Below, one piece after another: positions 10,357-21,557 of a DNA stretch of 64,000 nt. A program made the position numbers and the translations under genes. The notes beneath the pieces are model-generated. The model made no database searches, was not told where the DNA came from, and was given only the letters and a program-made list of their open reading frames with translations. The DNA comes from Kalmusia sp. IMI 367209 (taxonomy: Eukaryota > Ascomycota > Dothideomycetes > Pleosporales > Didymosphaeriaceae): assembly GCA_027946365.1 (NCBI GenBank), contig JAPEUQ010000012.1, forward strand, positions 558,001-622,000, read 5' to 3'. Position 1 is the first letter of the stretch; the number at the start of each line of letters is the position of its first letter.

Positions 10357-11972
10357 ATGGCGTTTGAGGTATCGTACAACCTCGAGAATGAGCAGCAGTT
10401 CTGGGACGGTGAGACTTGCCCGCTTGCGACGACCCCGCCACCATTTGCGCCGTGCTTGCTAACGCGCCACAGAGCTCGACGACATCGTCTCGACGCGCTG
10501 CCAGGCGCTGCAGCACGAGGTCATAGACAACGCCCTGCGTTCGTACCTCAATGTCACCACCAGCTACCAGTGTACCCGACCCCGCCCTGGCTGTTGCTGT
10601 GCGCGCCCCCGTTGACCGCGAGTAGCCGAGTACCTGCAGACCGAGTACAGTGTTGCGAAATGCGTCTATCGTCTGATACAAGGGGAGCTGTTTTCTGCCC
10701 ATAAGGACTATGTGCGTAGGCAGATAATATACTGCCTGCTGCAGGTATGCGGAAGAATGCGTCTGGTCGGCGTGCGCAATGGCTAACGAAGCCCAGGAGG
10801 ACGATAACCCCACGCTGCACATAGTCGCCGCCTTCCTTCTCTTCGACGGCCGCAATAACCAGAGCGATGCCACGTTTGAGATGATGCATGAAGAGGGCGT
10901 CTTTCCGCGGTTGATAGAATTGATACAGCTGGAGAGCGTGCAGGAGGAGCCCCAGCTGCACCAGATGTTGCTGGAGCTCATGTACGAGTCCTCGCGCATT
11001 CTACGGCTACGGTGGGAGGACTTTAGTATGTAGCCTCCAGTCACAGCGGGGGACGTGCCGGATATCGATCTTGGGCTAACGGAGAGGTGCAGTGGCCATT
11101 GACGACTCTTTTATATTGTATCTTCTTGCGGTTATAGAAAGCGTCTCGGAAGACGTCGAGGATCCATACCACTATCCCGTAATACGCGTTCTGGTATGGT
11201 CACCGCATCACTTTCATCTCTCCCCGCTGACCCACATAAGCTGGTCCTGAACGAGCAATACCTGGTCGCTTCAACCCAGCAGCAACTTGGCCGCTCGAAT
11301 ATAACGAATCGTGTGATAAAAGCGCTCTCCACCCATGGCATGACCTACAAGACTTTTGGCTGCAATTTGATCCTTCTTCTGAACCGGGAGTCCGAGACCT
11401 CGCTTCAACTACTAATACTCAAGGCGCTCTACCTCATTTTCGGGAATCCACAAACAGCTGAGTACTTCTACACGAACGATCTGCACGTCCTCGTCGACGT
11501 CATCCTCCGCAACTTGATAGACCTCCCTTCGGACTCGCCGGCCGCGAACGCTCTACGGCATACCTACTTGCGTGTCTTACATCCAATCCTCATGAACAGT
11601 CAAATTAGCAAACCGCCGCACTACAAACAAGACGACATCCACCGCATTCTCAACCTTCTCAACACAAGCGGTAACCATTTTGCACCTGTAGACGAAACGA
11701 CGAAGCGTCTCGTGAATAGATGTACATCCGTGCCATGGTTAGCGCCGCCCAGAATCACACGAACTGATACCTTGGAGACCAACGGCAGTGATGGTGCAGT
11801 GCCATCACCAATCGAGCAAGGCGCTGGCCATGGACAGAAAGAATTCGCGCGGCGCATGCTCGGTATGAGTATGGACGATGGGGGAGCCAGCTCGACGAGC
11901 GTATTAGAGGTTGCGTCGCACACCGAGAAGCCTGGTGTGCAGACACCCAGTAGGGGGAAGGATGTCGCATAA
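10357..11972 (+). CDS. LDB17: Ldb17/SPIN90/Dip1-type actin-patch regulator
   Basis: Six exons (10357-10408, 10473-10571, 10626-10744, 10797-11025, 11093-11193, 11241-11972) encode about 443 residues. The protein starts MAFEVSYNLENEQQFWDELDDIV and continues with AKCVYRLIQGELF, EDDNPTLHIVAAFLLFDGR, VIRVLLVLNEQYLVA, NLILLLNRESETSLQLLILK, DLHVLVDVILRNLIDLP, HTYLRVLHP and HFAPVDETTKRLV. This helical-repeat domain is the SPIN90/Ldb17 leucine-rich domain. In yeasts the family (Ldb17, S. pombe Dip1) works at cortical actin patches; Dip1 activates Arp2/3 without a pre-existing filament to seed endocytic networks. The C-terminus (SPIEQGAGHGQKEFARRMLG) is polar and may be regulatory. The exon 2/3 junction uses a weak GTACCC donor and is the least certain; the other introns have good GT..AG and CTAAC sites. 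Confidence 0.9.
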
Positions 11973-14881
11973 TGACGGGTACGTCAATGCATACTATGGG
12001 CTCGAACGCGGTCATATCATCTACAAGCTTGGTATCACCTATCTGAACGGTACCCAGCCTGATGTCGTATCTCGGCTCATCATCCGGATTTGCACATGTT
12101 TTCTCTGAATTTCCTTCGTCTTCCAGAGCAATACATTTCCTGTATCACATGCATTGCATAGGTGGCGTTTGTGGAGCACCTGGAGCGTTTAGTTGGCCCG
12201 TAATTACCACCGCTTTTTTGGGTTCTGGCATTCGTGTCGATTCTAGGAGTCTTACTACCCATGTGGTTCGAGAATGCGACTTTCAATTTTACACGTCCGT
12301 TTGGCGTTTTTCCTCACCCGTTTCGTGCGCTCGGCGTGATGCGTGCTAGTGTTTCTGCGCACCAGGGTACAGATTGTTGAATGTGTACGGCTGACAATGC
12401 GTACGACAGAACGCCTACTCCAGTACTACAAGGGCCGTCATAAAGTTCTACGTCCAGATGCCAAGGATCGCCCAGAGACTTGGTCATTGTCCTCCCATGC
12501 TCTTCCATGCTCCCACCTCTCTCTGCCTTGTCCTTGTGTCCCCATGGTCAGCTCTGGATATCGGGAGTATACGGACACCTCAGTGACGTCTTCCGACTAA
12601 GCCACTGCCGCGTGTACTGTACAGCGGGGTGACTTGGCTGCCGGCATCCATGGGGATCGAGGCAAGGCGTAAGTGACAAGAAGCTAGTGGGAGGTTAGAG
12701 ACTTGTCCCGGCTGGGTGGAGCTTTGTGCGACGACGACGACTCGATGTGGAGGGCAAGAGATAGCGGTGCTGGACGTACGCCAAGGGTTGTTTCGAAGGG
12801 CGCAGCATTCTATCCTCCGCGGGAGGTACAGTGGATAGTGGGAACAAAGACAAGCGGGTGCGATCGATGCGAGGGGGAGGAGGCAAACTGCCGCCCCCCG
12901 TGGATATGCTGCGGCGTGTAACGTGGCTTCCTTGGTACTTTTCGAGACATGGCTTTTCATCGCTCGATCTGCGTCATTCCATGTATGAATCAGATCTGCC
13001 GGGATGAACCTCCAGATTACCGACTCCGCCCCTTGTCCTTTTTCCATGAGCGTGCGTGTGTGTGTACATGCCGATCATCACCATCAGGGTGCTCACGTTC
13101 CCAATCCTGTCACTTGCTCACTCGCGAGTTCATCCGAGTGTTACATGTGCGTTTGCTGGCGTTATATTACCCGGCCTTGATAGATGTGCATGGGCATGTG
13201 TCACAAAAGCGATGTTTCTGGGGCCGCACGCATGGCGTTGGCGCCGAGGACCGGGTTGGACGGCGCACGTCTGGATGTTTCGGTATTGTCAGACCACTTT
13301 ACCAGCGGCCCATTGTGCCGGCGATGGGGTGCGTGAGGTACCGTAGGGTCACAGAATGTTTGGGAGCAATGGAGGGGAAATATGGAGATATACAAGAAAC
13401 CTACAGAATAAAAAAATACCTTCTGTGTATGGTGAGTCGAGTGGGTTCCTTTTCCTCGGTGAAAAACTTCATCGTAAGGTATAGATGACAACATCTCTTT
13501 ACGGATAGTCCGTTGGGTGTACACTCCTCCTACGCGACTGTGGTTCCTCTGCGACGCTCAACACCCCCGTCCCCCCCGTCCCACCATCCCACTCTCCGGT
13601 ATAATCAGCCCACTATACACTTTCGCCGCCCAGCTTCTTGCGCGCGCGTGTATACAATGCCTACAGCCCACCTTCCCCTTTTCGCCCCGGACGGCACACA
13701 TCCTTCGTCCCCGCGGCCGTGAACGGGTTTCAACCGCTTCGTGTATGCGGCTCTATTCACCTCCCCCCGCCGGCCGCTACTAACACACTCGACTCCACTC
13801 TAAGGCGGCAAATCTGACATGAAAACCCCCCATCCCACGCCCAGAGCCCAAAGCGTAATCTTATTGACCAAGCGCCCCCAAAACGCAAGTACCAGTCCCA
13901 AACGGCTTCGAGACGAGGCCCAAGTTGTAGTGGGCATTTGACATGGCCCATTCGGTACACCTTCCCCAACTACGACTCAAGCAACAACAAGTAGGTAAGG
14001 TCCAATTCCCGACTGCGCGGGCTCGCAAGCATCGAGTTCCGAGTAGCCGCAATCTTGCCATGCGTGTCGATCCCCCCCCATCCACGCACGCCGCTCAGCC
14101 TCACAGCCAAGAAAAGGACAAGAGGCGACGAGGACAAGTAACGCGTGCTGTGGTTCGCAGGGAGCGTTGTCGTGTCGCACGGCTTCCTTACTTGCTTGCC
14201 TAGCCAAGCACACGTGCTGGATTCCAAATCTTACAAGCGGGTTGGAGGGGGCACGTTTCCAAGGGTTGGAAGGGTGACGAAGGGGGGGAGCCCCTTGTTC
14301 GGTGGTATATTGCGGAGGCTCGGCACCCGCGCGTTTTGTTTCGACGACGTGCTATATGTGCGGTGTTATGCGCTGCATAACTCTGTGCAACTTGGAGCTG
14401 AGCGTCCGCTGCGACGGGCGCGTGTTGCTGCCCAAGTTTTCAAATGCGCAGGGAGGGAGTAGGGAATGGTGTGGTGAAAGGTGATTTTATTCTGTAGATG
14501 GATGCTCGACTCAGCAGTAGAGGAGCGCCTTGCGTCTACTAGTCTATGTATCTTCTTCTTCTATTGAAAAGATGAGGAAATTGTCAAAGATGCCTCCATT
14601 GCTAGGGCTCCGTCGTGAATCGTGAGAGCTGTATGAAGGGGAAACCCATCTTGGATGGGCTCTAAATGGACCTGAACGCCTCCACGCTTTTCCGCAAACA
14701 GAACCATGTGAATAAAAGCCTACCATACGCCGTGAAATGAGGCTGCGTGTCTCTGGAGCGTTGAGCACTCCACGCGAGCGTTCCTACGCAGTGATATATC
14801 CGTGCATCCAGAATGCCATACCAATCCCCCCTAGGACTTAGGAGATAATAGGAGTAGAAGAAAAATTCCCTAGTCATGCCT
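11973..14881. other. Long gene-free, G/C-rich stretch between convergent genes
   Basis: This 2.9-kb region lies between the 3' ends of the Ldb17-like gene and the MFS gene. Many ORFs of up to 180 codons occur in several frames and on both strands, as expected in G/C-rich DNA, but none has a recognisable domain or could be joined by introns. There are C-rich runs near 13560-13800. No tRNA or rRNA was recognised. An untranslated RNA or a lineage-specific gene cannot be excluded. Confidence 0.45.
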
Positions 14882-16664
14882 TCAAACGTTCCTTTCAGGC
14901 GCCAACACTGCAGCCTCAGGAACGGTTTCGATTTTCTCCTCGCTCATCTGCCTGCTCGCGGCCTTGCTATTCACCCTCGTCGAGCTCCTGCTCAAGTTGA
15001 ACGGATTCGTAGAGTCCACCGTAGCCCGACTGACTCTCCTCTTCTCGCTCCACTCCGCCTTCTCATGCTTGCCAAAGAAGCGGTACAAATGCGTGCTAAC
15101 ATGTGCCCCATCCATGCAGGGCAAATACCACCTCGCCACTATCATGCACACGGCTGAGAGCGTGAGACTGATGGCGGACCAGAGCTGTACGGTGATATAT
15201 GTCGAGTACTCGGTGACAAGGTGGCCTGCGATGAGTGGGCCGATGAGCGACGGGATGGCGGCCGCGCTGTACATCATGCCTGTCCACTGGCCGAGTTTTG
15301 AGTGGGCGAAATGCTTGTTCGAATTTTCAGTGTACGTGCAGTTCAAAATGTTGGCCATGGAGGCAGGTGGGAGGCCGATGACAGCGCCGGAGAACATGCC
15401 AAAGAAGACACAAAATGCTATTGCTGCGGCGGTGGAGTTGGCGAGCGTCCAGAGGATGTAAATGAGGAGCGACGAAACGATTTGCGTGCCGATGTGCATG
15501 TTGATGGCGCCCGTGTGGTCACCAAAGAAGGCGAAGGCGAGGCGGCCGAAGGTGGAGGCGCCATTCATGATCATGAGCATGAAGTAGGTTTGCATGGGCG
15601 CGATGGTGGGAGACGTGGCGCTAATGGGAGCTTGGCTGCCACCGCGGGTTCCTAGGCCGGAGACTGCGGCCCACTGGTAACGTGTTAATTGGAGTTCAGT
15701 TGCATGAAAGCAAGTAATGTACGTACCTCTTCAAGATTGAAGAAGACGGGATAGAAGCCGAGGAAGAGGAAGGCGACGGCGGCAGTAAACCAACAGAATG
15801 CCTTGTTGCTGATAGCTTCTTGATCAATCCATGTCGATAATTTACGGTAGCTCTGCGATTTGGGATGCACATGCGCTGGGTTCGGAGTCGCGAAGATGAG
15901 CGAGTACACACAAGTGACACCTGCGAGACCAGCGATACCGCGAACAGCGTTGTTGAAGCCGAGCTCTTCGATGAGAAACCTGATCATGGCTGGGTATACA
16001 ACGCCAGCGACGCTAGCACCGCAAGCGACGACGCCTGTGGAGAGAGCTTTGTTGTTGGGGAACCATGTAGCAGCGACTATATTTGTTAGTGGATGAGCCA
16101 AAGTAGAGGCTATGAATCCTACTCACTCTGGGAGCTAGAGACGAAGAAGAAAGCCATGCCCAAGCCTACCACGAACCCTTGAGTGGCCCAGACTGAACCG
16201 AAGCTGGCCGGCGCATCACCGGTCGGATGAGCAACAGAAAGCATGAACAGTCCGAATGGTACAAGAAAGGTACCAGTGGCGATGACGTAGCGGAAGTGTC
16301 CTGCGTCGAGGAGTTTTCCGACCGGTGCTGAGAAGAGTAGAACGAGAGCCGATTGTGTAGAGCCGATGAGATTCAGCTCAAGCTGGTCAACGCCTCGCAG
16401 GGAGTTGCCGACGTAGTAGGAGGAGAAAGTTCCGTAGGCATTGACAAGGCCCCATGAATTGAACATGAGGAAGAAGCATCCCAGCCAGCAAGCGTATGCT
16501 CGCCACGAGCGCGGCCACTTCGGCTCGTAAGTAGCCTCAACGGAAGAAGTCATGGATACGTTTTCTACCGAAGCGGTGTCTTCTGTCGTGGATCTTGAAA
16601 AAGGAAGAGTAGAGGGTCTATCCTTTTGATTCTCCTCATCGACGCCTCGGTGTGATGATGCCAT
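14882..16664 (-). CDS. MFS transporter, monocarboxylate-porter (MCT) type
   Basis: Three exons (16127-16664, 15727-16076, 14882-15673; introns 50 and 53 bp, GTGAGT..TAG and GTACGT..CAG) encode 559 residues. An N-terminal cytosolic tail of about 65 residues (MASSHRGVDEENQKDRPSTL) precedes WPRSWRAYACWLGCFFLMFNS and NAYGTFSSYY, the first helix and MCT-type motif. Twelve membrane segments in two halves are visible, with a central loop (NPAHVHPKSQSYRKLSTW) and paired signatures such as FPNNKALSTGVVACGASVAG and FFGMFSGAVIGLPPASMANI. The C-terminal tail is basic then acidic. Fungal members sit in the plasma membrane; some move monocarboxylates or riboflavin and many are exporters near metabolite clusters, so the substrate is not predictable. 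The first ATG (16664) is used; the frame upstream has only a TTG. Confidence 0.88.
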
Positions 16665-19560
16665 GATGGTGTTTGGTGGCGCTAGCCCGTTCAAGTGTCA
16701 ACCGCAAAAAGGAGGTGACGACTGGTACACAGCGCCTATAGAAGGAAGGAGCTCGATGCGCCGAGAATTCGTGGTGGTGGATTAGATGTGAAAGTGTTTG
16801 TACACCTTGAGGAGACAATGCAAGCTCGGTAGGGTTGATGTCTTGGGCAATAGGGACGCCAACCAGTGCGCAAAAGATATGGTTGTATAAGAGGAACGTG
16901 CTCAAAAAGCCCGGGTGAGAGGCGAAACTTGCTCAGAGATGGGCCCGGGGACTTCTCAAAGCCTAAATACTCCAGTGACTCTTCTCAAATACCGATCTCA
17001 CCGGGGTAGCCTCAGTTGATAGCTGCCCAGGGTGGGCCCCACCACCCGCAAGCACGCATGTAAATTCGCTTCCGTGCAACATCATTTGTGTGGCTGGCAT
17101 CATTTCGCACTGACGTGCTACTCGAAATCCGCTGTAAAGAGTGGATTAGATAGCCCGGCAGCACAAGCAACGCAAGGAAACACTCCCAAGAAACAGCCAA
17201 GATCTTTGAAGCTCCACAACTGACGCGGAATTCTAGACTCCGCCGGTCTCAGGGGTCTTGTCATTGCATTGGGGCGTCCGCTAGGTTGTGCCAAGCTGTT
17301 TGTCCCCACGGGAAGGGGTATACAGTTGGAGCCCGATGCAGAAGCATTGGTGAAGTGGGCATCTGTCCCACCATCTCCCTGCTTGGCAGTCAAAATCAAT
17401 CAATCAGCATACTGTGCTATGAGGCAGTGCCTGGACCGTTTGCGGCAGACGCAGAGTTGCCTTTATCTTGCTCAATGGTCGCACGTGCAGCGCTAGCTGA
17501 TACAATCCACCATTGGCAACCATGAGAAGGCCCGGTCAGCACCGGGCCAGTTCTGATCCGACTTGAGAGCGCAAACCCCACGCAGGATATACAAATGAAA
17601 TTGCTTTCAAACGCAGAAGTATGCCTGGGCGGTGTTTGGGCGATGAAGGTTTATCGATTCGCTAAACCTCGAGGCGTAATGTGCGGAGGATAGCGGAGCG
17701 GGACGCCGTCCGCGTCTTCTTGGCAGCGCCAGCGGGAACCCTGTGGAACCCCTAGAGCGAAGCCCGAATGCACGAATTGCGGCCCGTACAACCGTTGAGA
17801 GCCATGGATACATCGTACGCCTACTAGGTATTCTCGGGGATTGATGAAAGAAGATGATCGGTACCAGATTGTAGGAATTGAACTCTGGGAACTGTGGTGT
17901 TCATGTTACATGAGTACATACCAAGAAGTGGCGGAGCCTCAATGTCGAAAAGGGGTTAGAGCGTGAAGATCTCTCATGGGAGGTTGGGTGGAAGGTTGCT
18001 ACAGGGAGACTTGGCGGCTCTCTCTCTCGATCGTCATAGCGATTGATTTGAGGGGACATCCTGGCGACACTGGCCGTGGGCAAACACAAATAGGCGTCCA
18101 ACGCTCTCCGCCACGGAACGTCTTTCGTACACACATGGCATTGTCACACGGCGGCGCCAATTTGCCATCGCGATGTATTTGTTGTCCATCTCGCCAGAAG
18201 AAGCAGAAACACCCAGTCTGGGCGTGGGACACAAGCAGATTGTGCCAAGCGCCCACCATCTCTTGGACTAGATCTCCCTATCTTGTAGTGGAGCCCGCTG
18301 CATCAGCGGGTGAGGCTGTGTCAAGATAACGAAGCAACGCGCCCAAGCGCCATCGTCACCGGAATTCTCGTCATACTCGAGCCTTGTTGCAGCATGACCT
18401 AGCGTAGCCGGCGAAGCACATGTGCGTGAGGCACCAATCCGAAACGCTCCGAAAAGCCCGTAGCTGGTGTAGCGATGACGCGAACTGATAAGGGCTGAAG
18501 CGGAGAGATGCGGAGGAATGCGCGGCCGTGGAGGTGGTGGACACGTTAAGAGGCTTAGGAAGAGATGATCGCCGGTGAGGTCTTTGGTGTTGAGTCTTGC
18601 CAAGGCGCTTGTCCCACCCTTGCGCAGATCGATCGAAGCTCTCAATCCTTCGCGTCTGCTGCTTCGTTTCGAGGTGGTTTGTGACGACGAATAGGGATAG
18701 CGTTTCGTCTGTTTCCAGTAATCGCTATGTTTTGAGCTTGCCGCATCAATGGGCACTACTGTAACTGTCCAGATATCCCTATGCTTCTCACCACAGGCAC
18801 TTCTCGTCATCTATCTTTCGAAACGTGCAATAATATTTTCACTGCTGACCTTGTCTAATCTCCCAATCTTTCCCATGAACCTTACTCTTACTCGCTACCC
18901 GAGCAGGTGCTCAGCTGCCAGTCGTCGGTAATCTACACATCCGCCCACCGAGAGACCAATACCGCAGATCCCCCTCAGCATTCTTGGCAAAATCGCACGT
19001 TTTCAGACAACGAACCTCCAAAGCAACGATTGAAACCCCCTATAACACCCCAAGAGAACTATAATTTAGGACCCCGACTGTCGGAGAATACATGGCAGTA
19101 GCGTCTTGTCGCATCTAGGCAATGAGACCAACGGCCTCTGACTCTGACATCACAAATCTAGCGCCTTGGTACCGCGGCACAGATGGTCCGCAGTGGGTAC
19201 ACACAACGCGTACGAAGGCTGTGGGCGGTGCACTCCCATCGACGTCAGTCAGTGTCGACCGGGGAAATACCGGGTCCCACATCGCACGCAAAAGTCCCAT
19301 TGTAATCGTGGGGAAGCGGCGTCGTAAAACGCCTTAGCCGATGGAGAGGGAAGCCAGATCGAGGCATCCATCACAGATCCCACTTCCTATGTAGTGTCGA
19401 CATAGTATAACATGATTCATCTACCATACAACCCCAAAGCAGCCGAAGCCGGGATATTGAATCTACGAACGCCTTAGAATGCCTCTTGTACAAACTCAAC
19501 GCCCTTATGCGGGCGAACTCCATACAAACGCCGACTTCAATGTGATGAAAAAGATAAGTC
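16665..19560. other. Long gene-free stretch upstream of the MFS gene
   Basis: About 2.9 kb between the start of the MFS gene and the 3' end of the DNAJC3-like gene. The longest frame is 18268-18810 on the minus strand (180 codons, ATG present, Ser/Arg-rich, no domain). It lies in G/C-rich DNA and I do not support it as a gene. No repeats or RNA genes recognised. Confidence 0.45.
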
Positions 19561-21172
19561 TTAGAAGCCAAAGGGACCACCCTGGAACTTGAAACCGCCA
19601 CCCCCACCAAAGGGGTCGCCGCCGCCCTGTCGGAAGAAGAATTGCTGGCCACCACCACCGAACGGCGAGCCGTGGAAGGGGTTACCACCCTGCTGTTGCT
19701 CCGGGTTGTTCGGGTCGTCGCCATTGTCGAATCTTGCTTTGAGTTCGGGGTCAGAGAGGACTTCATACGCTTCGTTGACGGCGGCCATCTTCTTCTGCGC
19801 TTCCTCGGGGGTGAGCCCATTCGCTGAAGCCTTATCAGGGTGATTGATCTTGGAGAGCTTGCGGTATGCTTTCTTGATTTCGCGCTCGTCGGCGTCACGG
19901 GACACGCCAAGGACCTTGTAGTAGTCTTTTTGCTTGGAGCGTTTGAGGAGGTTGTGGGCTTTGCGAAGGAGCACTTGGATCTTCTGGTGGTCCTGAGATT
20001 CTTCTTTTGCGGTTTCAAGCGTGCGGATTGCTTCTTCGAATTCATCCGCGTCGATTTGTTTCTGCGCCCTGTGGAGGAGACCGTGGAGGGATGCGGGGTT
20101 TAGCTCGAGAGCTTCGTCACAGTAAAGTGCGCCCTTCTTGAAATTGTTCATCTGTCATAAATGTTAGTGTCTGATTAGCTATTGTAGAGATGCTATGAAT
20201 TACCTCTGTGTAGGCCTCGCATGTCATCTCGATCAACTCCTTATAGAGCCCCTGCGGAGAATTTTTGAAGATGTAGCCTTGCTCGACATAGTCCGCGAAG
20301 TCTTGCTTGATCTCCTTGAGGAGGCCGGGGTTCTCCTCGCCACGGTCAACGAGGTATTTCACTCCGGTGGCGAATTGTCCCTTTTCGAAAGCTGCACGCA
20401 ACTTTTTCAAATCTTTCTCCAAATTCTTCTCCCTTCTCCTTAGCTTCATGCACGCCTTCGAGTCCGGGTCTGACTGTAGACATTGCGCGATGTGCTTGAG
20501 ACCCTTCTCTGGTTCGCCAAGCGAGTAGAAAGCCATGGCGGAGCTTTGCAGGTGCGGCTCAATGTCGCCCGTGTTGATCTGCAGAAGGTGCTGTAAGTCA
20601 CTTATGCCCTCCACAACCTCGCCCTTCTCGAAACGGCAATGCGCTCTCGTCTTTCGGATATCATAGGCAGCACCTGCGACCACAATCGCGGTGCCTGCCT
20701 GGCTGACACACGCTTCCCAGTCACCCTTCTCAGCCGCCTCTTTCGCTAGGATCGCAGCAGCCTGAGCCTCCTCTAGCTGTGCAATTTCTTCGGTTCTTCC
20801 GGCAGCCTCGTAGTCTTTGCGTGCGGCAACCCAGTCGGCCTTCCGCGCTCTTATCTTTGCTCTTTGTACCAATGCGCCCTCGAATCCGGGTTTCAGTTCA
20901 AGCACTTTGTCGAAATCATGTTGCGCTTGTGCCGTTCTGCCTAGTGACAGATACGCGGCGCCGCGGCGGAAGAATGTGAGGTAGTTCTTGGGGTCGCGGG
21001 AAATGGCCACATCGAAGTAAACGAGTGCCTCTTGCGCGTTCCCGGTGGCGAGCTTCACGCCGGCATCTTTGATTAGCTGCGACACGGGCGTGTCTGCCGG
21101 GATATCCGAGGCGGAGAGCGCTTGCGAAAGCGGTAGCAGCCCGAGGGCGAGCGTGGATAGTCGAAGGATCAT
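19561..21172 (-). CDS. ER-lumenal TPR-J co-chaperone, DNAJC3/P58IPK type
   Basis: Two exons (20204-21172, 19561-20151; intron 20152-20203, 52 bp) encode 519 residues. MILRLSTLALGLLPLSQALS is a signal peptide. Residues about 30-395 are TPR repeats (ALVYFDVAISRDPKNYLTFF, AQAQHDFDKVLELKPGFEGA, GALYCDEALELNPASLHGLL). A J domain follows at about 398-468 (KDYYKVLGVSRDADEREIKK) with HPD at 427-429. The tail is Gly/Phe-rich (GNPFHGSPFGGGG, FKFQGGPFGF). The domain order and length match DNAJC3/P58IPK, which binds unfolded clients in the ER lumen and stimulates BiP ATPase. There is no KDEL-type signal at the C-terminus, as in animal P58IPK. It shares a 385-bp upstream region with the divergent GH5 gene. 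Identification is firm. Confidence 0.93.
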
Positions 21173-21557
21173 AATGAACGTGGCGCGAGTGGCAGGTGTT
21201 GAATGCGCTGGTGCGTGGTGCCACGATAAGCTTCGGGAAAGAACGTCCTAAGGCATGGAAGGAACGGGTGGCGGGTTTATATGTGAGAGGGACTCGAAGG
21301 AGCGGCTTCAATATGGAATGGTGAAGGGAAAGCTGTCCTTTGTCGGGAACTCGTATTGGCCTGCAGGTGGGTCCGTGCATGCGGCATGGTTCCGCCGCGT
21401 AATGACATGGTTGCGTGCCAGTCCCAAGCGTCCAAGCATGCATCAGGAGCCTTAATAACTACGCCCCAGCGCCCGTATTCTTTCGCTGTCTCTTGCTTCT
21501 CTTCGCCTGCATACTGTCTCCTCTACAGTACTTCAAGACGTTCATGCATGCTTGATT
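21173..21557. promoter_or_regulatory. Shared divergent promoter of DNAJC3-like and GH5 genes
   Basis: Only 385 bases separate the two start codons (21172 on minus, 21558 on plus), so both 5' regions must lie here. The half next to the GH5 gene is pyrimidine-rich, as in many fungal leaders. One inverted CCAAT (ATTGG, about 21354) is present. I did not find a clear ER-stress element of the CCAAT-N9-CCACG type. Co-regulation is plausible from geometry alone. Confidence 0.5.

Noticed and set aside
10352..11044. 230-codon open frame on the minus strand
   Set aside because: It is antisense to exons 1-4 of the Ldb17-like gene, runs through its introns and has no family resemblance.
18268..18810. 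180-codon frame on the minus strand
   Set aside because: It lies in G/C-rich spacer and has no domain, a low-complexity Ser/Arg composition and no partner exon; chance is the simpler explanation.
19371..20045. 224-codon Lys/Arg/Ser/Thr-rich frame on the minus strand
   Set aside because: It is an out-of-frame shadow of the J-domain exon, which reads a perfect family sequence in the adjacent frame.
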